Positions 27,518-35,639 of a DNA stretch of 64,000 bases are shown here, piece by piece. The notes below the pieces were generated by a model. That model saw only the letters and a list, made by a program, of their open reading frames with translations. It was not told where the DNA came from and made no database searches. This stretch comes from Sphingopyxis sp. (GTDB taxonomy: Bacteria; Pseudomonadota; Alphaproteobacteria; Sphingomonadales; Sphingomonadaceae), in NCBI GenBank assembly GCA_016793775.1, contig JAEULK010000050.1, positions 62,001 through 126,000 of the forward strand. Reading direction: 5' to 3'. The position numbers and the translations under genes are program-made. Numbering within the stretch: the stretch's first letter is position 1; each line of letters starts with the position of its first letter.

Positions 27518-28144
27518 TCAATTGCGCGGCGGATAGACACCCCATGCCGTTATGCAGAAGCGATTGACGGTGAAAGGCGACAGCGTCGAAACCGGATCGC
27601 TGCCGCCGGTCTTCTGCACCGTCAGCGTGTCGGGATGGAGATTGCCGTCGAAGGCGATCGTCGTCGAATATTCGGGTCCGCTGGTCTTGCCGAACGCGTT
27701 GCGAAACGAGCGCGGGCTGTCGGTATCGCCGTCGACCGACCGGATCAGCGCCTGATGGCTGTGCGTCGCGAGTTGTTCGATGGTCAGAACCTGGCTTTCG
27801 GTGCCGCCCGTCATGCCCAGCGGAATATTGGCCAGCCCCGGACCCCACCCGGCCCCGACGACAAGCCTGCCGCGCACATCGGGTATCGCAAAAGTGGTGA
27901 CGCCATCGCCGCCATAGGTCTTGTCGATCAGCGAAAAAAGCTGGGTATAGGAGGCTTTTTGCAACAGTCGGCCATCGGCCTCCATCCACCGCGCCGGACA
28001 GGGGCCGGCCATTTCGATCATCTGGCCGATATAATAATCCTCGACCGGATCGGGCGGCGGAAGCTGCGCACCAGCGGGCATCGCCGCCATCATCGCGCCG
28101 GTCCCGATCGACGCGAGTAGGGTCCCCTTTTTATACTCCATCAT
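27518..28144 (-). CDS. Secreted phage-tail-collar-like protein, subtype B, operon IV
   Basis: A 208-aa protein. The signal peptide (KKGTLLASIGTGAMMAAMPAGA) is followed by a Pro-rich DPVEDYYIGQMIEM start. The collar core is TYGGDGVTTFAIPDVRGRLVVG. Cys49 and Cys197 flank HSH at 128/130. Subtype B markers are SFRNAFGKT and VTVQKTGGSD-like LTVQKTGGSDPVST, and the tail is GVYPPRN. Two adjacent Met codons (28144, 28141) follow a GGGGAAT site. It is 26 bp after the subtype C gene. The closest relatives in the window are the B copies at 32845, 34971 and 37147. Confidence 0.85.
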   Translation of the reverse strand: MMEYKKGTLLASIGTGAMMAAMPAGAQLPPPDPVEDYYIGQMIEMAGPCPARWMEADGRLLQKASYTQLFSLIDKTYGGDGVTTFAIPDVRGRLVVGAGWGPGLANIPLGMTGGTESQVLTIEQLATHSHQALIRSVDGDTDSPRSFRNAFGKTSGPEYSTTIAFDGNLHPDTLTVQKTGGSDPVSTLSPFTVNRFCITAWGVYPPRN

Positions 28145-28170
28145 GAAATTCCCCGTTATGCGCTTGTGCC

Positions 28171-28770
28171 TCAGGCGGGCGACGCTCCGCTCACCAGAAC
28201 GCAATATTGGATGCCCAGACCCGGCGACCGGCGCTCGAACGGTTTGCCGTCGCCGCTGTTGGCGAAAACCACCGTGTCGCGGTTCATCAAATTCGATTGG
28301 GGTACGCCGCCGGCGACATATTTATTCGCACCGGTCGTCGCCAGGACCGCGCCCACGGCGCGATAGGCATTGCCCGCGCCGCTCGTCGTCCGGATCAGCC
28401 CGGCATGTTCGTGCCGGGGCATCTGGTTTTCGGTGAGCGTCACCATGTCGGTGCCGCCGATCTGTCCGCGCGGTCTTTCGGTCCGGCCATCGGCGACCCC
28501 CGCACCCATCGAGGCCCGCCCACGCATGTCGGGCAAGGCGAAGGTCGTCGAGCCGTCGCCGCCATAGGCCGAGCCGACGGTTGCGAAGAGATCGGCATAG
28601 TCCGCGATCTTCAAAAGCTGGCCTTCGGCGGGCAGGCTTCCCGCCGGGCAGGATTTGGTGGCGAATTTGACAAGTTCGCCGCGATACTGGGCCGATGCCG
28701 GGGGAATGGTCGCGGATAAGGCTACCAATATTCCGGCGCCCCACAACAGGCCCTTCTTCTTGTCAATCAT
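28171..28770 (-). CDS. Secreted phage-tail-collar-like protein, subtype C, operon IV
   Basis: A 199-aa protein and first gene of the fourth operon. The signal peptide is KKKGLLWGAGILVALSATIPPASA. The collar core is AYGGDGSTTFALPDMRGRAS. Cys41 and Cys190 flank HEH at 120/122 (MPRHEH). Subtype C markers TTGANKYVAGGVPQSNLMNRDTVV are present, but the C-terminus is GASPA rather than the usual Pro-Ser-Arg-Asn. The promoter copy at 28802-28830 lies 31 nt upstream of the start at 28770. The fourth operon is separated from the third by the TadE, TadG and PAS genes. Confidence 0.85.
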   Translation of the reverse strand: MIDKKKGLLWGAGILVALSATIPPASAQYRGELVKFATKSCPAGSLPAEGQLLKIADYADLFATVGSAYGGDGSTTFALPDMRGRASMGAGVADGRTERPRGQIGGTDMVTLTENQMPRHEHAGLIRTTSGAGNAYRAVGAVLATTGANKYVAGGVPQSNLMNRDTVVFANSGDGKPFERRSPGLGIQYCVLVSGASPA

Positions 28771-28801
28771 CACCCATATCCCCCCGATCACACGAATGGG
28801 A

Positions 28802-28830
28802 AGCTAGAGTAAAATTTCTTGAAGTCAAAA
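28802..28830 (-). promoter_or_regulatory. Conserved promoter of collar operon IV
   Basis: Read on the minus strand: TTTGAC (28830-28825), a 17-nt spacer, then TAGCTT (28807-28802), 31 nt before the ATG at 28770. The same layout stands before collar operons I, II and III. The -35 box is near consensus and the -10 box is not (TAGCTT against TATAAT), so it may need an activator. Confidence 0.7.
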
Positions 28831-28853
28831 ACTTAACGACGAAATGATGCGGA

Positions 28854-29762
28854 TCACCCTGCCGCATTCGGCAACGCCCTTGGCGTCACCAGCACCACTG
28901 CTCCATCACTGAAATAGGCGTTGCGCCGCTCGGCAATCGATAGCGTTACCGGCTTCGCCGTGCCGTCGCGCGCGACAAGGTCGGATTCGATCCGCGCCGT
29001 CCTGCCGCTGCGCAGGACCTCCTCTAGCGCTTCGCCGAACGGCGCGCGCCGCGCGATTGCCAGGAGCGCCGAAAATTTGACCCGCCGGATCGCCTCGCCG
29101 CCGACGCCTAGCATCGCCATCAGACCATCATTGGCATATTCGACCGCCTCGCGCAGCGAGATGCAGGCGTGGCCGATGCTGCCGTCGGCGTCGAGTGCGC
29201 GCAGCGCCGCGGTCCGCGCGTCGCTCGCCTCGAGCGCCGCGATCGCCTCGCTGACGTCGCGCAGGATGATCGCGCCGCCGACGGGGAGCGGCACGAGGTC
29301 GGCGTGGAGCCACTGCCCAGGCCGTAGCAGCGACGGCAGATCGCCCGAGAAACGCTCGCGATGGTCGATCATGCGCAGGATATGGTGGAAGATCAGGCTG
29401 GTTTCGATCGCCGGAAGCGCCGTTGCCAGCGACTGGCCCACCAACGAGGTCGCGGCGGCGTCGAGCAGATCGGCCGCTGCCGGATTGACCGCCGCGATCC
29501 GCCGGTCGCGATCGATCAGGATCAGGCCGTCGCGGACCGACTCGAGCAGCAATATCTGCGAATCCTGCAATCGCCCCGCGGTCGGCGCGCTGTCGCCCGC
29601 GCCGCCCATCCGCCGGTAGTCGTCGAGCGAGATCAGCACATGGGCGTCCTTGCCATGATGGGTCACCACGACGGGTCGACGCGCCGATTGCAGGCGCCAG
29701 CTGGCGAAGCCGCGGATGAAGTCGGCCGCCGATACGCGGTCATGGCCTTGGGTCGTTTCCAT
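28854..29762 (-). CDS. Phd/YefM-antitoxin-like domain fused to two PAS domains
   Basis: A 302-aa soluble protein. Residues about 10-53 (VSAADFIRGFASWRLQSARRPVVVTHHGKDAHVLISLDDYRRM) match the Phd/YefM antitoxin fold, which binds DNA. A first PAS domain follows (about 65-180, ESVRDGLILIDRDRRIAAVNPAA) and a second (about 195-290, ACISLREAVEYANDGLMAMLG, then LVARDGTAKPVTLSIAERR). No kinase, GGDEF, EAL or toxin domain is present and no toxin gene is adjacent. It is probably a small-molecule or redox-sensing DNA-binding regulator. The start at 29762 has a GGAGGAT ribosome site, deciding it against longer options. It lies 70 bp after tadG and 83 bp before collar operon IV. Confidence 0.75.
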   Translation of the reverse strand: METTQGHDRVSAADFIRGFASWRLQSARRPVVVTHHGKDAHVLISLDDYRRMGGAGDSAPTAGRLQDSQILLLESVRDGLILIDRDRRIAAVNPAAADLLDAAATSLVGQSLATALPAIETSLIFHHILRMIDHRERFSGDLPSLLRPGQWLHADLVPLPVGGAIILRDVSEAIAALEASDARTAALRALDADGSIGHACISLREAVEYANDGLMAMLGVGGEAIRRVKFSALLAIARRAPFGEALEEVLRSGRTARIESDLVARDGTAKPVTLSIAERRNAYFSDGAVVLVTPRALPNAAG

Positions 29763-29832
29763 AGCATCCTCCGAAACATTGCCGTTCCTTCGATGTAACG
29801 GCGCATGTCCGGCGGGTTCGCTCCGTTTCGGA

Positions 29833-31467
29833 TCAGCCGACCAGCTTGGCCTGGCCGCAGCGCAGCGCGTTGACCCGCGCATCGGCCTGTCCGACATGCA
29901 GGCCGAGCACCCCGGTGACCTGCTGCAGGACGCCGTCGAGCAGCGGCGCGGTGGCGCCGACGGTGGTCGCCACCAGCGACTTCAACGAGTTGAGATTCAG
30001 CCCGATTCCAAGGACATTACCGGTCAGGTCCATGCGATCGGCAAGCGACTTGGTTGCCCCCGCGACCAGTCCCGTGCTCGACACCGTCTTGACCGTCCCG
30101 GCGACGATATTGTCGCGCGAAAAGGCGACCGGTTTTTCCGCCAGATCGGACATAACCAGCTCGGCCTGAGCATCGACGCTGGCGAGCGGCAGCTTCAGCA
30201 CCCGGGCCTTTTTGGGAGCGAGCGGACGGTTCATGTCGCGAAAGTCGCTGTCGCTGACGGTACCGATCGCCAGCGACGCAGGCGACGTCGTCACCGCGAG
30301 CTTGACCGCTTCGGGTGCGTTCGTGCCGCAATCGATCGACGCGATGCGCGCCGAGGCTGACCCGAGTTCGGCAAGCACCGGCAATTCGATTGCCGCCACC
30401 GGCGTCGAGATCTTCGCATCGAGGCGCAGGCGAACCTGCGCGGTGCGCACGACGACCTGATTGTCGTCGGTCACCGCGATCAGCGGCGAATTTGCCGGCG
30501 GCTCGCCGACGATCAGCGCGAGCTTGAGCTGGCTCCCGCCCGGCAGCGCGCCGACGAGGTCGAGATCAACCTGGCGATCGGCCGAGCCGAGAATCAGCAT
30601 CGTGCGGAGCAGGCTGAGCAGGTTGACGCGCACCGGGTTCGCGGCATCGACGCGCACGCTTGACGACCGTGGCCCCAGGTCGATCGCCGATGCCGGCACC
30701 AGTTGGGTCGCGTTGGCGCGTGCGGCCATATGCTCGACCAGCGGCGCGACGGCGGGATCTGCCGAGGCGGCGAGTGCGGACAGCATCTGCGGCATCGTCA
30801 CCTGGCTGTCGAGCGTCTGGCCGAAGGTCAGTGCTTCGACCCCGATCTCGCTGCGCAGCGCGTCCGAAAATTTGAGCAGGTCGACGTCGGCACTGGCGAG
30901 CGCGTTGTAATCCATCACCGACAGGTTGAGCTGGCTGCCGGTCAGCGCCGACAATATGGCATTGGGCACTCCGCCGTTGACCGCCGCGACGCGCGACCCG
31001 AGCGAAAAGGCGGCATAACCGCGCCGCGCCCCGGTCGCCGAAGCGCTGATCGTCTTGCTGTCGGCCTCGGTCAAGATGCGGCCGAAGAATAAAGGGTGCT
31101 CTCGCGTGAGCACGATCCGCACCGCGTTGGGCGACGCACCGCCGGCGGTGAAGCGCCGCTCGGCGGCGACGCCAGCGTCGGCGATATAGCTGCCCCGGGT
31201 CAGCGACGCGATGGCGATGCCGCAGTCGCAATTGGCGGCGATGATGCGTTCGGCCGCCGCGCGTTCCTCGCCGGGCTTGGCCGCCGCCGCCATCGCCGCG
31301 GCATCGGCGATCCCCTGCAATTTGCGGCGGTCGAGGTGGAGCGAGCCGACATCGACCGCGAGCGCCGCGGCGCCGATCAGCATCACCATGCCAAAGGCGG
31401 CGGCGATGCTGATGCTGGCGCGATTGTCGCCGGACAGCCGCGCGAAAAGGCGAAACAGGCGCGTCAT
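29833..31467 (-). CDS. TadG-like pilus-assembly protein
   Basis: A 544-aa protein with one N-terminal membrane helix (ISIAAAFGMVMLIGAAALAVDVGSLHLDRRKLQGIADAAAMAAA), the signature of the TadG/TadE-like N-terminal domain (PF13400/DUF2134). The long remainder is extracytoplasmic and lacks a clear MIDAS motif, so a von Willebrand domain is not supported. TadG proteins accompany Flp/Tad pilus machines, but no tadA, tadB, rcpA or flp gene is in this window. It overlaps the TadE-like gene by 4 bp (ATGA), so the two are coupled. Start at 31467 fits the family. Confidence 0.82.
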   Translation of the reverse strand: MTRLFRLFARLSGDNRASISIAAAFGMVMLIGAAALAVDVGSLHLDRRKLQGIADAAAMAAAAKPGEERAAAERIIAANCDCGIAIASLTRGSYIADAGVAAERRFTAGGASPNAVRIVLTREHPLFFGRILTEADSKTISASATGARRGYAAFSLGSRVAAVNGGVPNAILSALTGSQLNLSVMDYNALASADVDLLKFSDALRSEIGVEALTFGQTLDSQVTMPQMLSALAASADPAVAPLVEHMAARANATQLVPASAIDLGPRSSSVRVDAANPVRVNLLSLLRTMLILGSADRQVDLDLVGALPGGSQLKLALIVGEPPANSPLIAVTDDNQVVVRTAQVRLRLDAKISTPVAAIELPVLAELGSASARIASIDCGTNAPEAVKLAVTTSPASLAIGTVSDSDFRDMNRPLAPKKARVLKLPLASVDAQAELVMSDLAEKPVAFSRDNIVAGTVKTVSSTGLVAGATKSLADRMDLTGNVLGIGLNLNSLKSLVATTVGATAPLLDGVLQQVTGVLGLHVGQADARVNALRCGQAKLVG

Positions 31468-31880
31468 TCGGCGGGCAGTTCGAAGGTCGCGCGGGCGCTG
31501 ATGATATCGCCGGGCATGGGGACGAACGTCGATCGCAACAGGCTCGTTTCGGGAACATGATAGGCAAGCTCGACGGTGACCGCATCGGTCGTTTCGGACA
31601 CCAGCACGCTGCGCAGTTCGGTACGATAGCCGCCGACGCCGGTCATGCTGCGGTCGATGGCGCGGATAGCGACGGCGCGGCGGTCGGCGGCGTCGAGTCC
31701 GGTGATCGCAGCGCGCGCGCCATCGTTCGCCGCCTGCTGCACGCTGTGCGCGAGCAGGAAATATTGGCCATAGATCAGGATGCCGAGCAGCAGCATGAGG
31801 AACAGCGGCAGCAAGATCGCGGTTTCGATCATCGCGGTGGCGCGCGTGTTTTCGGCGAAGAGCGTCGGGTGCTTTGTCAT
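31464..31880 (-). CDS. TadE-like pseudopilin
   Basis: A 138-aa protein with the TadE motif: a short basic leader, then ATAMIETAILLPLFLMLLLGILIYGQYFLLAHSVQQAANDGARAAI. The Glu in MIETAILLPL is the typical prepilin Glu after the processing site. TadE proteins are minor pseudopilins of Tad systems, cleaved by TadV-type peptidases. It is first of a pair with tadG. The gap upstream (31881-32179) separates it from collar operon III. Confidence 0.85.
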   Translation of the reverse strand: MTKHPTLFAENTRATAMIETAILLPLFLMLLLGILIYGQYFLLAHSVQQAANDGARAAITGLDAADRRAVAIRAIDRSMTGVGGYRTELRSVLVSETTDAVTVELAYHVPETSLLRSTFVPMPGDIISARATFELPAE

Positions 31881-32179
31881 GCGCCGATCATGCGCGGCGG
31901 ACGTAACCGGACGCGCCAGCGAGGTGCGATAAATGAATTGCCGAATTTACATAATTTCGACGGCGGTCAGGCCGATCGGGCGGACGAGCGGAAATCGAGG
32001 AAATCCAATGGTTTGGGTCGGATTGACTTTGCGCAATCCGATCGGATTACCCGCTGCTGAACGCCCATCGGCGCCGCAATGTCCGATTTTACGGGAAATC
32101 GGGGGGCGGGGCGGGGGATGGAATGAAAAGGGCCGCGCCTTTGCAGGCGCGGCCCGAATTCGATGCGGCTCGCCGCGTG
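31881..32179. other. Intergenic gap between collar operon III and tadE
   Basis: No gene was found in these 299 bases. They hold the tadE promoter region (a relatively AT-rich stretch near 31925-31955), an 8-bp inverted repeat TCGGATTG/CAATCCGA at 32018-32041 with an 8-nt loop, and the terminator of collar operon III at 32126-32155. The collar-type promoter is absent here, which suggests that tadE-tadG are not expressed with the collar genes. Confidence 0.6.
32126..32155 (-). terminator. Rho-independent terminator of collar operon III
   Basis: On the minus strand an 11-bp perfect stem, GGGCCGCGCCT pairing with AGGCGCGGCCC, with a 4-nt loop is followed by TTTT. It begins 24 bp after the stop of the subtype A gene and ends the third collar operon. 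Confidence 0.88.
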
Positions 32180-32803
32180 TCAGTTGCGCGAGGGGAAAAT
32201 TCCCTGAAGCGCGATACACGCCTGAATCGCCAGATAGGGCTGCAGGTTCGAAACGGGCTGGCTGTTGCCCGCCGGCTGGACCTGAACCATCGGGCGGTCC
32301 ATGAAATTGCCCGACGGCGCGGTCGCATTTTCATAGCTGTTGTTGCTCGACACGCCGAAAGCATTGCCATTCGGCGATGTCGAGTTGGCGGCGGCATTGG
32401 CGGTCTGGATCGCACCGCGATGATCATGTTTGAACAGGTTATTGGTGGTCAGCGTTACCGTCTCGCTGCCGACCTGTTCACCGAGCACGACCGGCGTCAG
32501 TCCCGGCCCGCTCCCCTGGTTGATGGCGGAGCGCCCGCGCAGGTCGGGCAGCCCGAAGGTCGTCTGGCCATTGCCGCCATAGGTGGTGCCGAGCAGCGAG
32601 AAGAGCGCCGTGTTGGTCGAGATCGCCAATATCTGACCCGCCGCCGCCGTATAGCCGCGCGGGCAGAAATTGGTCGGCATCAAAATGATCTCACCCAGAT
32701 AGGGCTGCGTCGCCTGCGCCATGACCGGCGCCGACCAGGACAGCGATGCCGTGCCGACGGCAAGTCCGATTGTGAAAGTGCGAATGGCCCCGTGTTTTTT
32801 CAT
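32180..32803 (-). CDS. Secreted phage-tail-collar-like protein, subtype A, operon III
   Basis: A 207-aa protein. A signal peptide (MKKHGAIRTFTIGLAVGTASLSWSAPVMA) is cut near residue 29. The collar core is TYGGNGQTTFGLPDLRGRSAI. Cys47 and Cys196 flank HDH at 126/128, followed by the subtype A block RGAIQTANAAANST and GVSSNNSYENATAPSGNFMD. The tail is GIFPSRN. ATG 32803 has a GGAGGCGGGC ribosome site; a longer frame starting at 32884 overlaps the B gene and was rejected. It is the last gene of its operon, 41 bp after the B gene, and precedes the terminator at 32126-32155. Confidence 0.88.
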   Translation of the reverse strand: MKKHGAIRTFTIGLAVGTASLSWSAPVMAQATQPYLGEIILMPTNFCPRGYTAAAGQILAISTNTALFSLLGTTYGGNGQTTFGLPDLRGRSAINQGSGPGLTPVVLGEQVGSETVTLTTNNLFKHDHRGAIQTANAAANSTSPNGNAFGVSSNNSYENATAPSGNFMDRPMVQVQPAGNSQPVSNLQPYLAIQACIALQGIFPSRN

Positions 32804-32844
32804 GCCCGCCTCCAAAATATCAAAAAGCCGCCGACTGCGCGCGA

Positions 32845-33444
32845 TCAGCTGCGCGACGGGAAGATGCCCTGGGTCGCGATGCAATAGCGCGTGACCAGAA
32901 ACGGCGAAATATTGGGGATCGCGTCGCTGCCCCCGGTTTTCTGTACCGTCACCGTCTGCGCATTCATGCTGCCGCTGTAGCTGGCGACGTTGGTCGTATA
33001 TTGATTGTCCGGCGTCACCGCGAACGAGTTACGGAAGGATTTGGTGTCGTTGGCGTTGACGTTGACCGTCTGGAACACCGCCTGGTGCACATGCTGCGGC
33101 ATCTGGTTGATGGTCAGCGTTTGCGATTCGACGCCGCCGACCTGGCCCAGAGTATAGGGGGAAAGCCCCGGCCCCATTCCCTGGCTTATCGCCAACCGGC
33201 CGCGGAAATCCGGCAGCGCGAAAGTCGTCTGACCGTTACCGCCGTAGGTGGTGCCCAAAAGCGAGAAGAGCGCGGTATTCTGGGCGATGGACAATATCTG
33301 CCCACTGGTGTCCGCGAAGCCGGCCGGGCAGAAATTGCCGCCAAAATGAATGATCTGGCTGAGGTAATAATCCTGCGCCATCGCAGGCGTCGCGATCCCG
33401 GTCGCCAGTGCCGTCGCCAGCGCGAAAGAAATTTTGTGCCGCAT
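32845..33444 (-). CDS. Secreted phage-tail-collar-like protein, subtype B, operon III
   Basis: A 199-aa protein. Signal peptide MRHKISFALATALATGIATPAMA. The mature start is QDYYLSQIIHFGGNFCPAGF, and the core is TYGGNGQTTFALPDFRGRLAIS. Cys39 and Cys188 flank HVH at 118/120. Subtype B markers are SFRNSFAVTPDNQYTT and TVTVQKTGGSD, with the tail GIFPSRS. Start 33444 begins the signal peptide and was preferred to 33531, which would reach into the preceding gene. It is 47 bp after the C gene. Confidence 0.88.
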   Translation of the reverse strand: MRHKISFALATALATGIATPAMAQDYYLSQIIHFGGNFCPAGFADTSGQILSIAQNTALFSLLGTTYGGNGQTTFALPDFRGRLAISQGMGPGLSPYTLGQVGGVESQTLTINQMPQHVHQAVFQTVNVNANDTKSFRNSFAVTPDNQYTTNVASYSGSMNAQTVTVQKTGGSDAIPNISPFLVTRYCIATQGIFPSRS

Positions 33445-33491
33445 CGTCTGTCCCCTCAAAATCCGCTGGTCGTCATATCCACCCGACCGAA

Positions 33492-34109
33492 CTAGTTGCG
33501 CGGCGGAAAAATCCCCGCGCTCACCACGCAATATTGGATGGCCAGCGCCGGCGGGCGATGATCATAGGGCAAGCCCTCTCCCGCGTTGCGGATGATCACC
33601 GTGTCGCGGTTCATCAAATTCGATGCGGGCGTCGTGCCGCTGACATATTTGTTCGCCGGGGTTATGCCAAAAGCGTTGCGGAACGCGCGCGGCGAATCGC
33701 CCGCTGCGGTCGATGCCTGGACGAGCGCGACATGCTCGTGGCGCGGCATCCGGGTTTCGGTCATCGTGTTGGTTTCGGTGCCGCCGACCTGCCCGGTCGT
33801 ATAGGGCGACAGGCCGGGTCCCTGTCCGGGATGGATCGGTGCGCGCCCGCGCAGGTCGGGCAACGCGAAGGTCGTTTGCCCGTTGCCGCCATAGAAGGTT
33901 CCGTAGAGCGAGAAGAGCGCGGTATTCTGCGCGATCGATAGCAAGGCGCCATTGGCGTTGAGGGTATTGCGCGGACAGAAATTATAGGGCGTTTCGATGA
34001 TCATCCCGAGATAATAGTCCTGCGCCGCCGCAGGTGCCGTGAATCCGGCGGTTCCCGCCGCCAGCACCGTCGTCGCCATCAAAAGCCGCGATTTGCGTCC
34101 GAAAGCCAT
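33492..34109 (-). CDS. Secreted phage-tail-collar-like protein, subtype C, operon III
   Basis: A 205-aa protein. Signal peptide MAFGRKSRLLMATTVLAAGTAGFTAPAAA. The core is FYGGNGQTTFALPDLRGRAPI. Cys45 and Cys194 flank HEH at 124/126 (MPRHEH). Subtype C markers FGITPANKYVSGTTPASNLMNRDTVI are present, with the tail GIFPPRN. It opens the third operon, 32 nt below the conserved promoter at 34142-34170. It is very close to the C copy at 35640, including the N-terminal MAF-x-RKSR. Confidence 0.89.
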   Translation of the reverse strand: MAFGRKSRLLMATTVLAAGTAGFTAPAAAQDYYLGMIIETPYNFCPRNTLNANGALLSIAQNTALFSLYGTFYGGNGQTTFALPDLRGRAPIHPGQGPGLSPYTTGQVGGTETNTMTETRMPRHEHVALVQASTAAGDSPRAFRNAFGITPANKYVSGTTPASNLMNRDTVIIRNAGEGLPYDHRPPALAIQYCVVSAGIFPPRN

Positions 34110-34141
34110 GGCTTCGCCCCCCTGTCCCTATGAAGGTGAGA

Positions 34142-34170
34142 AAGCTAACCGCTTTTTAACCAATGTCAAA
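34142..34170 (-). promoter_or_regulatory. Conserved promoter of collar operon III
   Basis: On the minus strand: TTTGAC (34170-34165), a 17-nt spacer, and TAGCTT (34147-34142), 32 nt before the ATG at 34109. It is identical in both boxes and spacing to the operon I and IV copies, while the spacer sequence differs. Confidence 0.72.
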
Positions 34171-34220
34171 TGGCGGGGCCAGCTTCGCGGTCTTTGCATC
34201 GCCAAACGTCGAAAAACCTG

Positions 34221-34252
34221 CAAAAACAAAAGCCGCGACCTTGCGGCGCGGC
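34221..34252 (-). terminator. Rho-independent terminator of collar operon II
   Basis: On the minus strand GCCGCG pairs with CGCGGC around a 9-nt partly paired loop (CCGCAAGGT) and runs into TTTTGTTTTTG. It lies between the subtype A gene stop at 34306 and the operon III promoter. Confidence 0.82.
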
Positions 34253-34305
34253 GTTTGTCGGGTTGTCCCGGCGAAGGGCCTGGCCGAGTCGTCGGCCCGG
34301 CGATG

Positions 34306-34929
34306 TCAGTTGCGCGGCGGGAAAATCCCCTGCGTCGCTATACACCACAACACCGTGTTATAGGGGGGGCGCACCGAAAAGGGGACCGAACTGCCCGCGG
34401 TCTGCACCTGAACCATCGTCTGGTTCATCAGATTGCCCGTCGGGTCGCCGCCGCCGCTGAGGTAGCTGTTGTTCGACGAGATGCCGAAAGCCGCGCCGCT
34501 GGCGGTGGTGCTATTGGCGACGGCGTTGGCGGTCTGGATCGCCGAGCGATGCGTGTGGCCCGGCATTTCGGCGATCGCCAAGCTATGCGTTTCCGCGCCG
34601 CCCTGCTGACCGAGAACATAGGGCGACAGTCCAGGGCCCGAACCCTCGTTCACCGCCATGCGGCCACGCATGTCGGGAAGCTGGAAAGTCGTGGTGCCGT
34701 TGCCGCCATAGGTGACGCCGATCAGCGAAAACAGCGCGGGGTTCGTTTGAATGGCAAGAAGCTGCCCCTGCGCCGCCGCATAGCCGCGCGGGCAAAAAGT
34801 GAAGCCAACCTGAATCATCTGGCCGACATAAGGATCGACCTGTGCCGATGCCGACGGCGCCAGCGCGAAGGCGCTGCTGCCCGCAAGCGCCGCCATCGTG
34901 ATTTTCCTGAATGTCCCCGTGCGTGTCAT
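34306..34929 (-). CDS. Secreted phage-tail-collar-like protein, subtype A, operon II
   Basis: A 207-aa protein. Signal peptide MTRTGTFRKITMAALAGSSAFALAPSASA. The core is TYGGNGTTTFQLPDMRGRMAV. Cys46 and Cys196 flank HTH at 125/127, followed by RSAIQTANAVANSTTASG and GISSNNSYLSGGGDPTGNLMN. The tail is GIFPPRN. It is the last gene of operon II, 41 bp after the B gene. Its Asn-rich loop after the HxH motif is shared only with the other A copies. Confidence 0.88.
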   Translation of the reverse strand: MTRTGTFRKITMAALAGSSAFALAPSASAQVDPYVGQMIQVGFTFCPRGYAAAQGQLLAIQTNPALFSLIGVTYGGNGTTTFQLPDMRGRMAVNEGSGPGLSPYVLGQQGGAETHSLAIAEMPGHTHRSAIQTANAVANSTTASGAAFGISSNNSYLSGGGDPTGNLMNQTMVQVQTAGSSVPFSVRPPYNTVLWCIATQGIFPPRN

Positions 34930-34970
34930 TTACGCCTCCCAAATATCAAAAAGCCGCCAATTGCGCGCAA

Positions 34971-35585
34971 TCAGTTGCGCGACGGGAAAACCCCCGCGGT
35001 CGCGATGCAATAGCGCGTGACCAGGAAGGGCGACATCATCGGCGCCACGGTCGACGTCACATCGCCCGCCCCCTGCACCGTGATCGTTTCGCTGTTCATG
35101 GTGACGTCGAGATTGGTCGAGTTCGTATATTGATTGTCGGCCGTGACCGCGAAGGCGTTGCGGAACGACTTGTTGTCGTTCGCATTCGACGTCGAAGTTT
35201 CGAAAACGCCCGTGTGGCTGTGAATGGGAAGATTGGGGAGCGTCAGCGTTACCTGTTCACTGCCCCCAATCTGCCCTTGCGTATAATTCTGGAGGCCCGG
35301 CCCCTGCCCCAGGCTGATCCCCATCCGGCCGCGCAGATCGGGCAGATTAAAGGTGGTGACGCCATTGCCGCCATAGGTGGTGCCGAGCAGCGCGAACAAC
35401 GCCTGGTTCTGGGCAATCGGGAGGACCTGGCCGTTGGTTTCCTGAAAGAACTTCGGGCAATAAGTGCCGCCGACTTCGATCAACTGCCCGATATAATAAT
35501 CCTGCGCCACCGCCGGCGTTGAAGCCGCGACGGCGAGCGCGCTCGCCGCGCCGAGCGATAAAATCCTTGTATGCCGCATCGTCAT
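34971..35585 (-). CDS. Secreted phage-tail-collar-like protein, subtype B, operon II
   Basis: A 204-aa protein. Signal peptide MRHTRILSLGAASALAVAASTPAVA; a second Met at 35579 is an equally good start. The core is TYGGNGVTTFNLPDLRGRMGIS. Cys43 and Cys193 flank HSH at 122/124. Subtype B markers SFRNAFAVTADNQYTN and ETITVQGAGDVTS are present, with the tail GVFPSRN. It is 54 bp after the C gene and 41 bp before the A gene. Confidence 0.88.
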   Translation of the reverse strand: MTMRHTRILSLGAASALAVAASTPAVAQDYYIGQLIEVGGTYCPKFFQETNGQVLPIAQNQALFALLGTTYGGNGVTTFNLPDLRGRMGISLGQGPGLQNYTQGQIGGSEQVTLTLPNLPIHSHTGVFETSTSNANDNKSFRNAFAVTADNQYTNSTNLDVTMNSETITVQGAGDVTSTVAPMMSPFLVTRYCIATAGVFPSRN

Positions 35586-35639
35586 ACTCCCCTGAAATCC
35601 CTCAAAGCGCCGCTTACGCCGCGACGCCGCTCAAACGCG

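Noticed and set aside
28854-29762. Classical toxin-antitoxin pair
   Set aside because: Only the antitoxin-like domain is present; neither neighbour encodes a toxin, and the rest of the protein is PAS.
29833-31467. Von Willebrand factor A domain in the TadG-like protein
   Set aside because: No DxSxS metal site was found in the sequence.
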